The position numbers and the translations under genes are program-made. The notes beneath the pieces are model-generated. The model saw nothing but the letters and a program-made list of their open reading frames with translations. It did no database searches and was not told where the DNA came from. From NCBI GenBank assembly GCA_943372555.1, contig CALRZB010000057.1, positions 1 to 12,751 of the forward strand: a stretch of DNA of 12,751 bases, in the 5' to 3' direction. This stretch comes from JAIXWP01 sp943372555. Lineage in GTDB: Bacteria > Bacteroidota > Bacteroidia > Flavobacteriales_D > Sanyastnellaceae. Every line of letters starts with the position of its first letter. Position 1 is the stretch's first letter. Positions 1 to 7,277 of the stretch are shown here, piece after piece.

Positions 1-62
1 AGCAATTATTCGGTAGATTAAGCAACCCCAAGAAAGTAGTACGTCTTTATAGTGAACCTTAA
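1..62 (+). CDS. Possible C-terminal tail of an upstream gene (partial)
   Basis: From base 3 the plus strand is open until a TAA at 60-62 and would give a 19-residue tail ending LYSEP. The other two plus frames stop within the first 21 bases. The stop lies 10 bases before the ATG at 73, and I see no TAnnTTTG-type promoter between them, so an upstream gene co-transcribed with the next one is plausible. The stretch is too short for family recognition, and the minus strand is also open here, so this could equally be non-coding leader. Confidence 0.25.
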   Translation, partial: QLFGRLSNPKKVVRLYSEP

Positions 63-72
63 CCATTTACTA

Positions 73-2655
73 ATGAAGTCATACGCTCTTTTGTTGGGGA
101 TTGTATTTCTTTCTGTATCCTCTTTTGCCCAATTTGAGATTGTATCCGAGGAAATGGGGATCTATGTCAATCATGAAAATACCGTGTGGGGTAATGGTGC
201 GTCTTTTTATGATTTTAACCACGATGGATGGGATGATCTTACCACAGCAAATGGTGATTCGGCAATTAAATTTTTTCAAAACGACGGTGCGGGGACTCTT
301 ATAGAAATTCAATTAGAGATGCCCGAAATTGAATACATCCAAGTAAAAGGAATTGTTTGGGTAGACTATGATAACGACGGCGATTCCGATCTTTTCTTTT
401 CACAAAATGGTGGACGTCTATATCTTTTAAATAATGATGGAAACTTCGATTTTACCGATGTCACTGCTGAGGTGGGAATCTCCACCCAATCTTACAAATA
501 CTATGGAGTGGCATTTGCCGACGTAAATAAAGATGGTTACCTTGATTTTTACATTTCAAAATATTATAATCCCTCTCAATTTCCTCAAGCTGAATTTAGT
601 TCTGTGTTTTATATGAATACTGGTTTCGGTACTTTTGTAGATACTACAGTTGCTGCTGGATTATTTCAACCAGCTTCGCCTTCTTTTCAGCCTGTTTTTT
701 TCGATTTTGACAAGGATGGAGATTTAGATCTATTCATTATCGTGGACCGATCGATGTGGTCTGACGAACTTTTTAGAAACAATGGAAATGGCACCTTTAC
801 TGAAGTGACTGAGCTTTTCGGGGCTAACGTTGCTTTAGATTCTATGTGCGCCAACGTTGGTGATTACGACAATGATTTGGATTTCGATATTTACATTACT
901 GACGGAACAGATGGAAATGTGCTTCTTCAAAATAATTACCCTGAAAATTTTGAAAATAAAGCCGTTTTATCGGGGGTTGCTGTAAATAAGATCTGCTGGG
1001 GAAGCAATTGGCTCGATGTGGACAATGATGGATGGCAGGATCTTTTTGTAGGCACTACAATTGGGCTATTTACTAATTCCCCAAATGCACTTTACAAGAA
1101 TAATGGGGAAAACGGATTTGTAGAAATGTCTCAGGAGTGGGGAATAGGATTAGACAATAGCCCTACAATGTGCACTGTAATGGGGGACATTAATAGTGAC
1201 GGAAACTTTGACTATTACAACAATAATAATTACCCTTCCTACAGCGAACTATGGAAAAGTTCTACTAGCGAAAATAATTTTGTGTCATTTACTTTTGAAG
1301 GTACCGAGTCAAATCGTGATGCGGTAGGAACAGAAATTTATGTTTACGCAGGCGACATACAAAACATTAGATTGAAACAATTTGGTGAATCGTATATCGC
1401 TCAAAATTCAGGAAAAGAAATTGTTGGTTTAGGATCAAACGAGTTTGTAGACTCTTTGGTTATTAATTGGCCTAACGGACTAGTTGAGAAATACTATAAT
1501 GTAGTTGCAAATCATTTTTATCATTTCATTGAAGGCAACGCGCCAACTCAAAATTTAGAATTAGTTAGTTTAGATACGTCCATTTGCCTTGGCCAAACTA
1601 TACTATTGGATGGTGGCGAAGGGCAATCATGGCTATGGAGTGATGGGTACACAGAAAGATTCTATAGTGTCTCAGCACCAGGGGAGTACCAAGTTCAGGT
1701 AACCGATCAAAATGGAATAATTTACCTTAGTAATCCTATAAGTTTTTCCGAACAAATTTCGCCGACAACAGAAATTACATCATATAATCCAACCTGCTTC
1801 AATTATTCAAATGGATTGATTCAGTTCGATTATTCATACGAGGAAAATACTTTGCTTTATCTCAACAACGAAGTAATTTCCAATTCTGCAGAAAGTTTGT
1901 CTGCAGGGATTTACAATTATTCTATTATTTCACAAAGTGGATGTTCTGCATCAGGCATGGTAATATTAGAAGAACCAGAAGAAATTGTAGCCGAGTTTAT
2001 TTCAGAAAATCCTTTATGTCATGATGGTCTCGGACAAATCGAAATATCAAACATTAATGGAGGAAGCACTCCTTATTTCACGGATTATTTCGGACAAAAT
2101 CCAGGCTCAGTTCCTTCAGGCGAATATATGTTTTTGATTGTTGATAGCCAAGGATGTCCTTTTGTTGGAGAATACCAAATCGTTTCACCAGAATCAATTG
2201 AACTTGAACTTTCATCATCACCTCAAATTGATGACACACCTGGATTGATTAGTATAAACGCAGATGGTGGAACAGGCACCTTAGAGTACTTCTTGAATGA
2301 AGAAAGCATTGGGAATATTGTTTCAATCGAAGTTCTTGCTGGCACATATGTAATTACTGCGGTTGATGAAAATGGCTGCTCCCATTCTGAAGAAATAGAA
2401 GTTGGATTTGAAGTTTCTGTTGATGAAATTGAAAATCAATTCACATTCTACCCAAATCCAGCAAACGAAGAATTTACATTAGAAGTTAGGAGTTCTGATT
2501 TATCAAAAAACCTTTTTGTTTACTCTGCTCAGGGCAAATTGGTTTTTGTAGAAAAAATAAATTCCTTCAAAACCAATGTTGACACATCAAATTGGTCTGA
2601 AGGAATTTACTTATTGAAAATTGGAGATGAGCAAAAGATGCTTATCAAACAATAG
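73..2655 (+). CDS. Secreted FG-GAP/VCBS + ASPIC/UnbV protein with T9SS sorting domain
   Basis: This is a predicted exported, probably surface-attached or released protein of 860 residues. I start it at ATG 73 because a signal peptide (hydrophobic core, cleavage near SSFA-Q at 19/20) follows at once; an in-frame GTG at 52 would only add seven residues before it. Seven Asp-rich FG-GAP/VCBS calcium-loop motifs follow (for example DYDNDGDSDL near residue 98 and DFDKDGDLDL near 211; others near 47, 150, 264, 315, 372), which in related proteins form a beta-propeller. An ASPIC/UnbV domain spans about 409-487 (NRDAVG, VGLGS, INWPNG). Next come an Ig/PKD-like stretch (about 498-553), SprB-like repeats (about 563-778) with paired cysteines, and a T9SS type A sorting domain from FYPNP at about 791 to the end. 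Binding target and exact role cannot be told from sequence. No own promoter is visible. Confidence 0.93.
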   Translation: MKSYALLLGIVFLSVSSFAQFEIVSEEMGIYVNHENTVWGNGASFYDFNHDGWDDLTTANGDSAIKFFQNDGAGTLIEIQLEMPEIEYIQVKGIVWVDYDNDGDSDLFFSQNGGRLYLLNNDGNFDFTDVTAEVGISTQSYKYYGVAFADVNKDGYLDFYISKYYNPSQFPQAEFSSVFYMNTGFGTFVDTTVAAGLFQPASPSFQPVFFDFDKDGDLDLFIIVDRSMWSDELFRNNGNGTFTEVTELFGANVALDSMCANVGDYDNDLDFDIYITDGTDGNVLLQNNYPENFENKAVLSGVAVNKICWGSNWLDVDNDGWQDLFVGTTIGLFTNSPNALYKNNGENGFVEMSQEWGIGLDNSPTMCTVMGDINSDGNFDYYNNNNYPSYSELWKSSTSENNFVSFTFEGTESNRDAVGTEIYVYAGDIQNIRLKQFGESYIAQNSGKEIVGLGSNEFVDSLVINWPNGLVEKYYNVVANHFYHFIEGNAPTQNLELVSLDTSICLGQTILLDGGEGQSWLWSDGYTERFYSVSAPGEYQVQVTDQNGIIYLSNPISFSEQISPTTEITSYNPTCFNYSNGLIQFDYSYEENTLLYLNNEVISNSAESLSAGIYNYSIISQSGCSASGMVILEEPEEIVAEFISENPLCHDGLGQIEISNINGGSTPYFTDYFGQNPGSVPSGEYMFLIVDSQGCPFVGEYQIVSPESIELELSSSPQIDDTPGLISINADGGTGTLEYFLNEESIGNIVSIEVLAGTYVITAVDENGCSHSEEIEVGFEVSVDEIENQFTFYPNPANEEFTLEVRSSDLSKNLFVYSAQGKLVFVEKINSFKTNVDTSNWSEGIYLLKIGDEQKMLIKQ

Positions 2656-2657
2656 AT

Positions 2658-4289
2658 TTACTCTTTAATAATCTTAACTAATTGTCCTTTGGTGTTGCTA
2701 ATAAAGTATAAACCAGCAGCCCAATTACTTGTGTCAATTGATTTTACTTTTGTGTAATTAGCGTAGAGCTGACCGCTTGCTGCATAAACCACGATATTTG
2801 ATTCACTCGAAAAGTACAAGGTTGAAATCACTGGATTAGGATAAACTGAAACATCGAAGTCCTTTGCTGTCTCTTCTGAAACATTTACCAATGAACCATT
2901 ATTTGAAGCATCTGGAGTAGTTTCAACAAAAGTTACCCATTGACTTGCACCATCTGTAATTCTACCATAGGAAGAATCGGGGTTCATAGCAATCCATGAA
3001 ATTTCATCAACTAGTGTAATGCCATCTGGTGAGGTAAAGCGCAATGATTCTTCGTTATTTTTCAATTTGAAACTGGCGTGTCTAATTCCCTGTCCCATAT
3101 CCTCATCAGCCCAAAAAAGCATCCAACCATTTGCAGGAACTGTTACACTATCGATATCATAGTTAGGCACTTGCCACTTGCGCGGATTTTCGGGATTATC
3201 AGAAAAATAATAACCTGCCAAACTTACTGCGGTAGAATTAGGATTGTATACTTCAAACCAATCCTCAAATTGAAGCGCGAAATCAGTAGTGTCTGCAAAG
3301 TTGATTGTAAGAACCTCATTTATAAAAAGAGTAGGAGGCGTTATAATAACAAGTGAATTTGTTACTTCCTGCGTTGGATTTAGGAAATCTATTGTCGCCG
3401 CTGCGCCATCACTTTGTCGTCCCCAGCTGTGGTCTTCGTCAACTGCAGAATAATTGAAAACATCTACTGTTGAGTTGTCTATTGCTTTGAGCGTAAGGGT
3501 TTCAGAAACATTTGTTAATACGAATGATGCATGATTAGTACCATCTGCAGTTTCGCCATCAGCCCAAAAAAGTTTGAACCCACCAGCTGGCACAACAGTT
3601 CTTACAGGATCTGCAGTTGGAAAAGCCCACGTGCTTCCATCAGATAAACTGATAGAATACCCCGCGAGATTTACTTGAAAGCCATTTGGATTATAAATCT
3701 CAAACCAAGGGTCAAATTCATTTTGTAAATCCTTCCATGTAGAAATGTTATTTACTTGAACCTCGTTAATGAATAGTAATTCAGGGTCTTGAATTAGTTC
3801 AGCGTTATCCGCATCATAGGTAACATTGTTAAAATACTGCCAGGTAGCTGCTCCATCAGTTGTTCTTCCATAGCTCACGTCTGTAGCCATAGTCGGAAAG
3901 GTTATTTGATCTATAATAGTAATACCATCCGCAGCCACTAGGAGAAGAGTTTCACCATCAGGATTTAGACTAAAATCTACGTGATCCTCTCCCTGCTCAG
4001 GATCTTTATCTAACCAAAGTATGATATGACTATTCGGGAGGACTGTCGTAACACCCGCGTTTGTCGCAGGAATTTGCCATTTAATCAAATCCAAAGGGTC
4101 GTCAGAAATGTAATATCCGGCAAGATTTGTTATACCTCCAGTATTATAAATTTCAACCCAATCTTCTCTTTGAAAAAAATCATCCATCTGGCCAACGCCA
4201 TTGTCGGCAATGATTTCGTTGATAAATAGATTCTGCGAAAAGCTATTAAGTGACAACAGACTTAATGTTATAATAACAAATGATTTCAT
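2658..4289 (-). CDS. Secreted triple lamin-tail-domain protein with T9SS sorting domain
   Basis: The product is 543 residues, with a signal peptide (cleavage near SFS-Q at residue 18/19). Three successive lamin-tail-like (LTD) units lie at about 20-152, 171-303 and 320-454. Each opens with LFINE, continues through DWxE(I/V)Y or PWFEIYN, then NLAGY or SLAGY, a stretch ending in LFWAD or LWLD, HxxF, and closes with SYGR or SWGR before TDGA or SDGA. The tail from VYPNP (about 482) to IIKE is a T9SS type A sorting domain. In bacteria LTD domains are Ig-like folds found in secreted proteins, often beside nucleases or phosphoesterases, but no catalytic domain is visible here, so an adhesive or scaffolding role is an inference. 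The gene converges on the preceding gene with a 2-base gap and no hairpin between them. Confidence 0.93.
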   Translation of the reverse strand: MKSFVIITLSLLSLNSFSQNLFINEIIADNGVGQMDDFFQREDWVEIYNTGGITNLAGYYISDDPLDLIKWQIPATNAGVTTVLPNSHIILWLDKDPEQGEDHVDFSLNPDGETLLLVAADGITIIDQITFPTMATDVSYGRTTDGAATWQYFNNVTYDADNAELIQDPELLFINEVQVNNISTWKDLQNEFDPWFEIYNPNGFQVNLAGYSISLSDGSTWAFPTADPVRTVVPAGGFKLFWADGETADGTNHASFVLTNVSETLTLKAIDNSTVDVFNYSAVDEDHSWGRQSDGAAATIDFLNPTQEVTNSLVIITPPTLFINEVLTINFADTTDFALQFEDWFEVYNPNSTAVSLAGYYFSDNPENPRKWQVPNYDIDSVTVPANGWMLFWADEDMGQGIRHASFKLKNNEESLRFTSPDGITLVDEISWIAMNPDSSYGRITDGASQWVTFVETTPDASNNGSLVNVSEETAKDFDVSVYPNPVISTLYFSSESNIVVYAASGQLYANYTKVKSIDTSNWAAGLYFISNTKGQLVKIIKE

Positions 4290-4326
4290 GGTCCTAATTT
4301 ACAATCAACCTATTAAAAACCCCAAA
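4290..4326 (-). promoter_or_regulatory. Candidate promoter of the LTD gene, overlapping the upstream terminator
   Basis: Read on the minus strand, TTTG (4326-4323) is followed after 21 bases by TAAATTAG (4301-4294), one mismatch from the Bacteroidota -7 element TAnnTTTG. GACC then separates it from the ATG at 4289. Transcription would begin at or just before the start codon. The -33 TTTG lies in the 3' arm of the terminator hairpin of the preceding minus-strand gene. This is assigned by pattern only. Confidence 0.4.
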
Positions 4327-4344
4327 GGAAATTTCCTTTGGGGT
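4311..4344 (-). terminator. Rho-independent terminator of the five-module gene
   Basis: Positions 4319-4344 form a perfect 26-base inverted repeat whose outer arms are ACCCC and GGGGT. It folds to a stem of about 11 base pairs around an AAAT-type loop. On the minus strand it is followed directly by TTTTTAATA (4319-4311). It begins 27 bases beyond the stop codon of the gene ending at 4372. On the plus strand the following bases are not T-rich, so it acts in the minus direction. Confidence 0.9.
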
Positions 4345-4371
4345 AAGTTGTGAAACTGTTTTACTCTAAAA

Positions 4372-6378
4372 TTATCTAATAATCAATATTTTAGTAGAAA
4401 TAGAATTTCTATCTGAAATGTGATAAATACCATTTTCCAATCCTTCCAAATCAATATTTAAGCTATTCTTTCCATTGGTTTGCAAAGTATAAACCAATTG
4501 ACCCATATTGTTATAAATGAATAACAATTGATCTCCTTTAAGCCCATTTATCGTAAAGTTACCTGTATTGGGATTTGGGTAAACAGAAAAAATTGATGAT
4601 CCTAAATCAGTTATTGAAGCCTCGCAATCTGAACATGATGAAAAGCAAACATAAGGAAGTTCAACATTAATGTTATCCGTTACAATATTGCGGTTATAGC
4701 CACCAAATCCATCGGAAACACCACATTCGAATGGAACTAATTCAGTGTAAATCCAATCATTACCGTTTAAAAATTTATAGGTCACGGAAGTGTTTTCTGG
4801 AACAGTTGTGGTAAAAGTGTATAGGCCATTTCCTTGCGAAATCATTTGCGATGCGGTCGGCGAGAAATCATTGAAACTTCCAGCAACAAAAATCCCACTT
4901 GTATTTTCTACTTCGTTGCTCATATTTACTTTGAAAGTCAAATCTACCATTGGCACAACTACACAAGCAGCGCAACTTCCATAGCAAACAGGCTCTAATG
5001 TTACTGTTTCAGTTTCAATAACAACTGTTCTATTCAAATTTCCGCTGCCATCATCTGTTGCGCATTCTGAAGGGACATTTTCTGCAAAAGCCCAATCTGC
5101 GCCATTTAGATACTTGAAAGAAATCTCTTGACCTGACTCAACAAATACAAGAGCTTGATAAATTCCATTGCCTGAATCTGAAAGAACATTGGCATTCAAA
5201 TCCCAGTTGTTGAATGTTCCTACAACTCGAACGCCATCTGGACTTACAGTTTCATTTGACATGTCTACTTGAAACAATAACATCACTTGGATTGGGTCAA
5301 TGCACTGAGCACATTCGCTGAAACATACAGGGCCGAACACCACATTTTCTTCGCCAATTTCCAAAGTTCTGCTAAAAGCTCCATTGTTGTCATCAATGCC
5401 GCATTCAGCGGGCACTGCTTCAGCTTGTGCCCATTCAGACCCATTGATAAATTTGAATTCAAGTGTCTGGTTTGATTCAACCTCATAAGTCAATTCATAG
5501 ATTCCTCCTCCTAAATCTGTCATTACTGTTCCATTTGGATTCCAGCCTTGAAAATTTCCTGCAACATGAACGCCCTGCGGGCTCACAGTTTCATTGTTCA
5601 TGTCTACTTGAAACAATACTGTTACAAAAGTTGGTTCAACAACGACCTCACAGTTTGCACATTCCCCAAAGCAGATAGGGCCATAGGTGAAGTCAATTGC
5701 GCCTGTTTCCAATAAACGATTGTAACCACCAAAACCATCGGGAAGTCCGCAACCAGAGGGAACTATTTCAGACTGAGGCCAGTCTATTCCATTAATGAAT
5801 TTGTAACTCAAGTTTGCCCATTCTCCGGTTTCAAGTGTGTAGGAATACAAACCATTTCCAATGTCTTCCATGGCAGTCGTTGCAGGATTCCAATTCTGAA
5901 AATTTCCTGCTATATGAACCCCATCAGGAGATACTGTTTGGTTGCTCATATTAACAATGAACGTAATGAGATTGGTTTCAGTTGGCTCGATTGTAGGCTC
6001 GCATATATCGCATGTGTTGAAGCAGTATATATCAAGAATTAAATCGGCGTCAATTACCTCAATAGATCGATTGAAATTACCTGAGCCATCATTAATAAAA
6101 CATGAAGTAGTAGCATTTTCAGAAGTGTTCCAAGCATTACCATTCAAAAACTTGTAGGAATAAACTCCAGCAGCCAAATCAGTTGTGTATGAATAGATTC
6201 CCTGTGCATCACCGATCAGCTGAGTAGTTGCTGGATTCCAACTTTGAAAATCTCCTGCGATATGCACGCCATCACCAGAAACTGTTTGGCCGTTCATATT
6301 GACCCGAAACGTTACAGAAAAGGAAAATGCAGAAGAGGCAAGGAGGAAAGCCACTAAAGTAAGTAGATGTGTTCTCAT
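4372..6378 (-). CDS. Secreted five-module glycogen/starch-binding-like protein with Cys caps and T9SS sorting domain
   Basis: The product is 668 residues, with a signal peptide of about 18-20 residues. Five tandem units (about 21-127, 137-244, 251-359, 364-473, 478-585) share the layout F-x-V-(N/D)-M, GVHIAGxFQxWNP, GxY, YKFxNGxxW, then C-x25-C-(F/Y)-x2-C-x2-C. The core resembles CBM20/CBM48 and the AMPK-beta glycogen-binding domain. Its two sugar-stacking tryptophans match SWNP-type W47/W163/W279/W392 and NGxxW-type W83/W200/W316/W429/W542; unit 5 has Phe505 at the first site. The cysteines fall at 93/119/123/126, 210/236/240/243, 326/352/356/359, 439/465/469/472 and 552/578/582/585. A T9SS type A sorting domain runs from VYPNP (about 599) to the end. 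Binding of alpha-glucan or a similar polysaccharide on the cell surface is an inference; no hydrolase domain is present. The gene has its own promoter and terminator. Confidence 0.92.
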   Translation of the reverse strand: MRTHLLTLVAFLLASSAFSFSVTFRVNMNGQTVSGDGVHIAGDFQSWNPATTQLIGDAQGIYSYTTDLAAGVYSYKFLNGNAWNTSENATTSCFINDGSGNFNRSIEVIDADLILDIYCFNTCDICEPTIEPTETNLITFIVNMSNQTVSPDGVHIAGNFQNWNPATTAMEDIGNGLYSYTLETGEWANLSYKFINGIDWPQSEIVPSGCGLPDGFGGYNRLLETGAIDFTYGPICFGECANCEVVVEPTFVTVLFQVDMNNETVSPQGVHVAGNFQGWNPNGTVMTDLGGGIYELTYEVESNQTLEFKFINGSEWAQAEAVPAECGIDDNNGAFSRTLEIGEENVVFGPVCFSECAQCIDPIQVMLLFQVDMSNETVSPDGVRVVGTFNNWDLNANVLSDSGNGIYQALVFVESGQEISFKYLNGADWAFAENVPSECATDDGSGNLNRTVVIETETVTLEPVCYGSCAACVVVPMVDLTFKVNMSNEVENTSGIFVAGSFNDFSPTASQMISQGNGLYTFTTTVPENTSVTYKFLNGNDWIYTELVPFECGVSDGFGGYNRNIVTDNINVELPYVCFSSCSDCEASITDLGSSIFSVYPNPNTGNFTINGLKGDQLLFIYNNMGQLVYTLQTNGKNSLNIDLEGLENGIYHISDRNSISTKILIIR
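4621..6318 (-). repeat. Five tandem ~115-residue coding repeats
   Basis: Five in-frame copies of a 113-117 codon unit lie inside the gene at 4372-6378. They are diverged at DNA level, but short stretches recur, such as the codons for GVHIAGNFQ and for the CFxxCxxC cap. The distance between equivalent cysteines in successive copies is 117, 116, 113 and 113 residues. This indicates internal duplication within one gene rather than a CRISPR or mobile repeat. Confidence 0.85.
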
Positions 6379-6400
6379 TGAATTTGTTTGGTATTGGTTT

Positions 6401-6408
6401 CAAATATA
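6401..6408 (-). promoter_or_regulatory. -7 promoter element of the five-module gene
   Basis: On the minus strand this reads TATATTTG, an exact match to the Bacteroidota -7 consensus TAnnTTTG, 22 bases before the ATG at 6378. No clear TTTG lies at -33; the nearest is TTAG 18 bases upstream (6430-6427). Confidence 0.6.
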
Positions 6409-6464
6409 TAAAGTGTAATTCACACACTAACATTTTTGTAACATATCTGCAGACTAAATCGCTT

Positions 6465-6472
6465 TATATTTG
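6465..6472 (+). promoter_or_regulatory. -7 promoter element of the CarboxypepD_reg-like gene
   Basis: The plus strand reads TATATTTG, an exact TAnnTTTG match. It would place transcription start near 6478-6480, about 30 bases before the TTG start at 6509. A TTTTTG at 6433-6438 is the only -33 candidate and is somewhat far away (26-base gap). Confidence 0.55.
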
Positions 6473-6508
6473 ATTGTTACAATTGCAAGCATACCTTAAG
6501 ACTCTCTT

Positions 6509-7273
6509 TTGAAAAGTAAATCCTTTATTTCCAGTCTAATATTTCTGTTTTTTGGACATTTTGCACTTGCCCAAACTGACAGTACGATCATTGATATAAC
6601 AGTGAATGGTAAAATCCGAGAGGGCAATGAACAGCCAATATCGAATGTCATTGTAATAAACAAACGCACTAAATCCGGTTTTTTTGGAAAATCTGACGGT
6701 TCATTTAGTATTTCATGTCACAAAACCGACACTCTTACCATCACGTCACTTGGTTACATTTCACGAAACATTTGTTTTAAGGATTCTGCACAAAAGACAA
6801 TTTTTGATGTTGTAATTTTTCTTGAAGAGAGAATTTCGACTTTGAATGTGGTTGAGATTTTTGCTCCACGGGATTTAGATCAGATTCAAAAGGATATTCA
6901 AGATTTGGGATATAATGAAGATGATTATATGCTCAGTGGAATCAACGCTGTCGCAAGCCCAATTACTTTTTTATATCAACAGTTTAGCAAAGTAGAAAGG
7001 AGCAAACGTCTTGTCAAACAAATGGATAATGAAGACAAAAAGAGAGATCTCTTAAAAGAGTTATTTCAACATTATGTCGACTATGAAATTATTGACTTGA
7101 CGAATGAAGAGTTTGATGACTTCATTGATTTCTTGAATGTGTCAGATGAATTTATAAAGACTTCTTCTCAATACGATTTCTTGATTTTTGTAAAAGATCG
7201 CTTTACGGATTATAAAGTTCTCCGCCGTCAAAACAAATTCAAAGAGGCGGATTACAATTTTGAAGAAGATTGA
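6509..7273 (+). CDS. Exported CarboxypepD_reg-like protein, function unknown
   Basis: The product is 254 residues read from a TTG start. An in-frame TAA at 6497-6499 excludes any upstream start, no ATG occurs until well inside the protein, and the residues after the TTG form a clear signal peptide (FISSLIFLFFGHFALA-Q, cleavage near 21/22). Residues of about 30-110 fit a CarboxypepD_reg-like domain: VNGKI, PISNVIV, KSDGSFSI and LTITSLGY. This beta-sandwich occurs at the N terminus of SusC/RagA receptors and many Bacteroidota envelope proteins. The remainder (about 115-254) is charged and mostly helical, with SPITFLYQQFSK at 150-161, and has no catalytic motif I know. There is no T9SS tail and no TonB barrel, so it is probably periplasmic or envelope-bound. 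It converges on the Plug gene with a 4-base gap, and its start is divergent from the five-module gene. Confidence 0.85.
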   Translation: MKSKSFISSLIFLFFGHFALAQTDSTIIDITVNGKIREGNEQPISNVIVINKRTKSGFFGKSDGSFSISCHKTDTLTITSLGYISRNICFKDSAQKTIFDVVIFLEERISTLNVVEIFAPRDLDQIQKDIQDLGYNEDDYMLSGINAVASPITFLYQQFSKVERSKRLVKQMDNEDKKRDLLKELFQHYVDYEIIDLTNEEFDDFIDFLNVSDEFIKTSSQYDFLIFVKDRFTDYKVLRRQNKFKEADYNFEED

Positions 7274-7277
7274 TAAA

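Noticed and set aside
52..72. GTG at 52 as start of the FG-GAP gene
   Set aside because: It adds seven residues before a signal peptide that begins properly at ATG 73, and it overlaps the possible upstream tail.
5283..5678. Open frames inside the five-module gene on both strands
   Set aside because: They lie within a strongly supported coding region, have no recognisable domains, and arise from the repeated sequence of the main gene.
4621..6318. Recurring short sequences suggestive of a direct-repeat array
   Set aside because: The recurrences are about 340-350 bases apart, in frame, and follow the protein modules; there are no short identical repeats with unique spacers.
6421..6464. Possible small RNA or riboswitch between the divergent promoters
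   Set aside because: No stable hairpin or conserved RNA motif is visible in this AT-rich stretch.
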